Source of the DNA: Nocardiopsis sinuspersici
GTDB taxonomy: Bacteria; Actinomycetota; Actinomycetes; Streptosporangiales; Streptosporangiaceae
Length of the DNA stretch: 36,019 nucleotides
Reading direction: 5' to 3'
Assembly (NCBI GenBank): GCA_008638415.1
Contig: VWVT01000028.1
Span: forward strand, 1-36,019
Positions within the stretch are counted from its first letter, which is position 1. The number at the start of each line of letters is the position of its first letter. Shown here piece after piece: positions 34,610-36,019 of the stretch. The notes beneath the pieces were generated by a model. The model was not told the origin of the DNA. It did not search any database and was given only the letters and a program-made list of their open reading frames with translations. Both the position numbers and the translations under genes were made by a program.

Positions 34610-35284
34610 GGTGGTTCTCCTTCGTCGCGTGGCCTGTCGTGGCCGCTGGTGTACCTGGGACGGAGCCGGAGCCGCGTTCTCGACACCCGGAAACGTGCCG
34701 AGTTCCACGGATCCGCGTCCGGCCGTCACCGCCCCGGGGCGCCCACCCCGCCGAACGGGAACCCGCGCGCAAGCCGATCCGCCACCGGACGTGCGTGGAG
34801 CGCGGTTCGGACGTCTCCGCCGGGGTTCGCCGAGGACCGAACGCCAAGCGTTGGATCTCCCGCGAAGACCACCGGGTCCCAGAGAGCGGCGACATCGCCA
34901 CGGCGCACGCGGCGCGGGCCACCGAGAGGCCCTGGCCGCCGCCGCACCGCGTTCCAAGAGATCCGGGTGCACCTTCGCCCCTACCCGGCGAGGGCGTCGT
35001 CCAGACCGAGGCCGACGGCGCGCCGTCCCGGTACACCAACTGGTTCGTGTGCCGGTCGAAGTCCTCCCGTCCGTCGGCGCTCTGGGACCTGCCTCGGATC
35101 CGGTGCGCACAGTCCGGTGTCCGATCAGGCGCGCGGCGGGACCCGGCGACTACCTCGTACACCTCGGACGGCTTCGAGGAGATCTCCTCATGGTCGGATG
35201 GTCACGAAGACCTACCACGGCACCAGGGCGGTCCGAGGTTCCGGCGGCGGCCGAGTCCGGTGACGCGCACACCATGGAGGTTCG
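34610..35284. other. 675-bp region without a supported gene
   Basis: Open frames cross this region on both strands. None shows an identifiable motif, a ribosome binding site, or the even amino-acid composition of the real genes nearby; the translations are Arg/Pro/Ser/Thr-rich. It probably holds the upstream signals of the cold-shock-like gene and perhaps a decayed gene. I recognised no RNA or repeat in it. Confidence 0.5.
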
Positions 35285-35626
35285 ATGGCCAGGGGAAGAG
35301 TCCGGCGATTCGACTACGCACTGCAATACGGCGCCATCACCCCTGACGAAGGGGCCCACGACGTGCTGTTCAGTGCCTCGGAGATCCGGATGGACGGGGA
35401 GGAGACCGGGTGGAGGGACCTGGAGGTGGGCACGCGCGTGTCCTTCGTCCTGCAGTACGAACCCGTCGGTGGCGCGCCCCACGCGATCATGGTCACCCCG
35501 CTGGAGGAGGGGGTCCCCGGCCCGCCGGGTCTGGTGTGGAGGATCGCGGGCGTCACCGGCCGGCTCGTGCTGGCCGCCCTGTTCGGCTTCTCCCTCTACG
35601 CCGCCGTGCAGGCGTTCGGTTCTTAG
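35285..35626 (+). CDS. Cold-shock-like domain joined to a C-terminal membrane helix
   Basis: The product is 113 residues. Residues 1-72 have a degenerate cold-shock/OB layout: GRVRRFDYALQYGAITPDEG (compare G-V-K-F-N...GYGFI), HDVLFSASEIRMDG (compare DVFVHYS-I), LEVGTRVSFVLQYEPVGGAPHAIMVTPL. The central aromatic RNA-binding motifs are only partly kept (FDYALQYG, VLFSAS). Residues 84-108 (VWRIAGVTGRLVLAALFGFSLYAAV) form one membrane helix, so the domain would be anchored with an uncertain orientation. GGAGG (35276-35280) four bases before the ATG is a good ribosome binding site. Function is unknown; nucleic-acid binding is inference. Confidence 0.7.
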   Translation: MARGRVRRFDYALQYGAITPDEGAHDVLFSASEIRMDGEETGWRDLEVGTRVSFVLQYEPVGGAPHAIMVTPLEEGVPGPPGLVWRIAGVTGRLVLAALFGFSLYAAVQAFGS

Positions 35627-35675
35627 CCCTGGATCACGGGCCGGAGCGCCGGAACGCCGGGCCCCGGACACGGCG

Positions 35676-35715
35676 ACGCCGGTGCCGCCGCGGGATTCCG
35701 CGGCGGCACCGGCGT
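35676..35715. terminator. Very strong bidirectional hairpin terminator
   Basis: ACGCCGGTGCCGCCGCGG (35676-35693) pairs perfectly with CCGCGGCGGCACCGGCGT (35698-35715): 18 bp with a 4-nt loop GATT. It lies between the convergent cold-shock-like gene and the ABC ATPase gene. Confidence 0.85.
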
Positions 35716-35735
35716 GCGGTACCGGCGTGCGGTAC
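35710..35735. repeat. Tandem 13-bp direct repeat
   Basis: CGGCGTGCGGTAC occurs twice in direct tandem (35710-35722 and 35723-35735), and the first copy overlaps the right arm of the terminator hairpin. It looks like a local slippage duplication. Confidence 0.75.
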
Positions 35736-35772
35736 CGAGAGGCCGGACCTGGGAACGGCCGTGGGCCGAAGC

Positions 35773-36018
35773 CTACGCGGCGGTCCTGCCGTCGCGCCTC
35801 TCCATGCGCTCGGCTCGCAGGTTGCGGGCCTCGTCCGGGTCCAGGACGGGGGCGGCGTTGAGCAGCTGACGCGTGTACTCACTCCCCGGCGCCTCGTACA
35901 CCGAGTCGCTGTCACCCATCTCCACGACCTCGCCCGCACGCATCACCGCGACCCGGTCGCTCACCTGACGCACCACCGCCAGATCATGCGCCACGAAGAT
36001 GTAGGTCAACCCGAAGTC
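35773..36018 (-). CDS. C-terminus of an oligopeptide/dipeptide ABC transporter ATPase (partial)
   Basis: About 81 C-terminal codons are present; the gene continues past the window end. The visible part has TYIFVAHDLAVVRQVSDRVAVMRAGEVVEMGDSD, which includes the H-loop His of the ATPase. YTRQLLNAAPVLDPDEARNLR, the C-terminal oligopeptide-transporter extension of DppF/OppF proteins, follows. It energises uptake of peptides or a similar solute with a permease encoded elsewhere. The Walker A, Walker B and signature motifs are outside the window. Confidence 0.88.
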   Translation of the reverse strand, partial: DFGLTYIFVAHDLAVVRQVSDRVAVMRAGEVVEMGDSDSVYEAPGSEYTRQLLNAAPVLDPDEARNLRAERMERRDGRTAA

Positions 36019-36019
36019 G

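Noticed and set aside
34639..35346. Possible gene on either strand in the 675-bp region
   Set aside because: The frames are Arg/Pro/Ser-rich, lack a ribosome binding site and show no recognisable motif.

Overview
The window is about 36 kb of very GC-rich actinomycete chromosome. Third codon positions are strongly G/C. GTG starts, ATGA/GTGA overlaps and probable leaderless promoters are common. Gene content fits a Streptosporangiales organism such as Nocardiopsis, but no rRNA or other marker here fixes the genus. No rRNA, tRNA, CRISPR array, transposase or phage gene was recognised.

Layout. 1-10.1 kb: the tail of a GH16 glucanase, a zinc alcohol dehydrogenase, a DUF4097-type lipoprotein, a YdeP-like molybdopterin oxidoreductase, a SixA-like histidine phosphatase, type II dehydroquinase (AroQ), a long-form acyl-CoA dehydrogenase behind a TetR-type operator, a DUF2461 protein, a four-helix membrane protein with two CxxC motifs, and a MerR/TipAS regulator coupled to a small unknown protein. 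At 11 kb is an NmrA-type oxidoreductase with its own MerR-type promoter.

12.1-24.4 kb is the most striking part: an eleven-gene minus-strand cluster. Read in the direction of transcription it encodes a NodU/CmcH carbamoyltransferase, a GT2-GmhB-like HAD phosphatase fusion, a GT9 heptosyltransferase-like protein, two GT4/GT1-like glycosyltransferases, GmhA, HldE, an SDR, a UDP-glucuronate-decarboxylase-like enzyme and two GT2 paralogues. The first seven genes are linked by 1-4 bp stop/start overlaps. Together they supply every activity needed for an ADP-D,D-heptose route, plus transferases and a carbamoyl group, in an organism expected to have no lipopolysaccharide. The product is probably a heptose-containing, possibly carbamoylated, cell-surface glycan or secreted glycoconjugate.

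24.7-28 kb on the plus strand: a twin-CBS protein overlapping a second GT9 gene, a SigB/SigF-type sigma factor and a small membrane protein. 28-31.2 kb on the minus strand: a large flippase-like protein with a degenerate kinase-like middle, then cysteine-free ribosomal proteins L31 and L33 behind a Zur-like box (a zinc-sparing unit). 31.4-36 kb: a YqeB-like protein and an amidohydrolase overlapping by 4 bp, a divergent TetR regulator, a VOC protein, about 675 bp without a convincing gene, a cold-shock-like domain joined to a membrane helix, and the end of an oligopeptide ABC ATPase.

Convergent gene pairs are mostly separated by strong hairpins. Function calls rest on motif recognition by eye; no database search was run.
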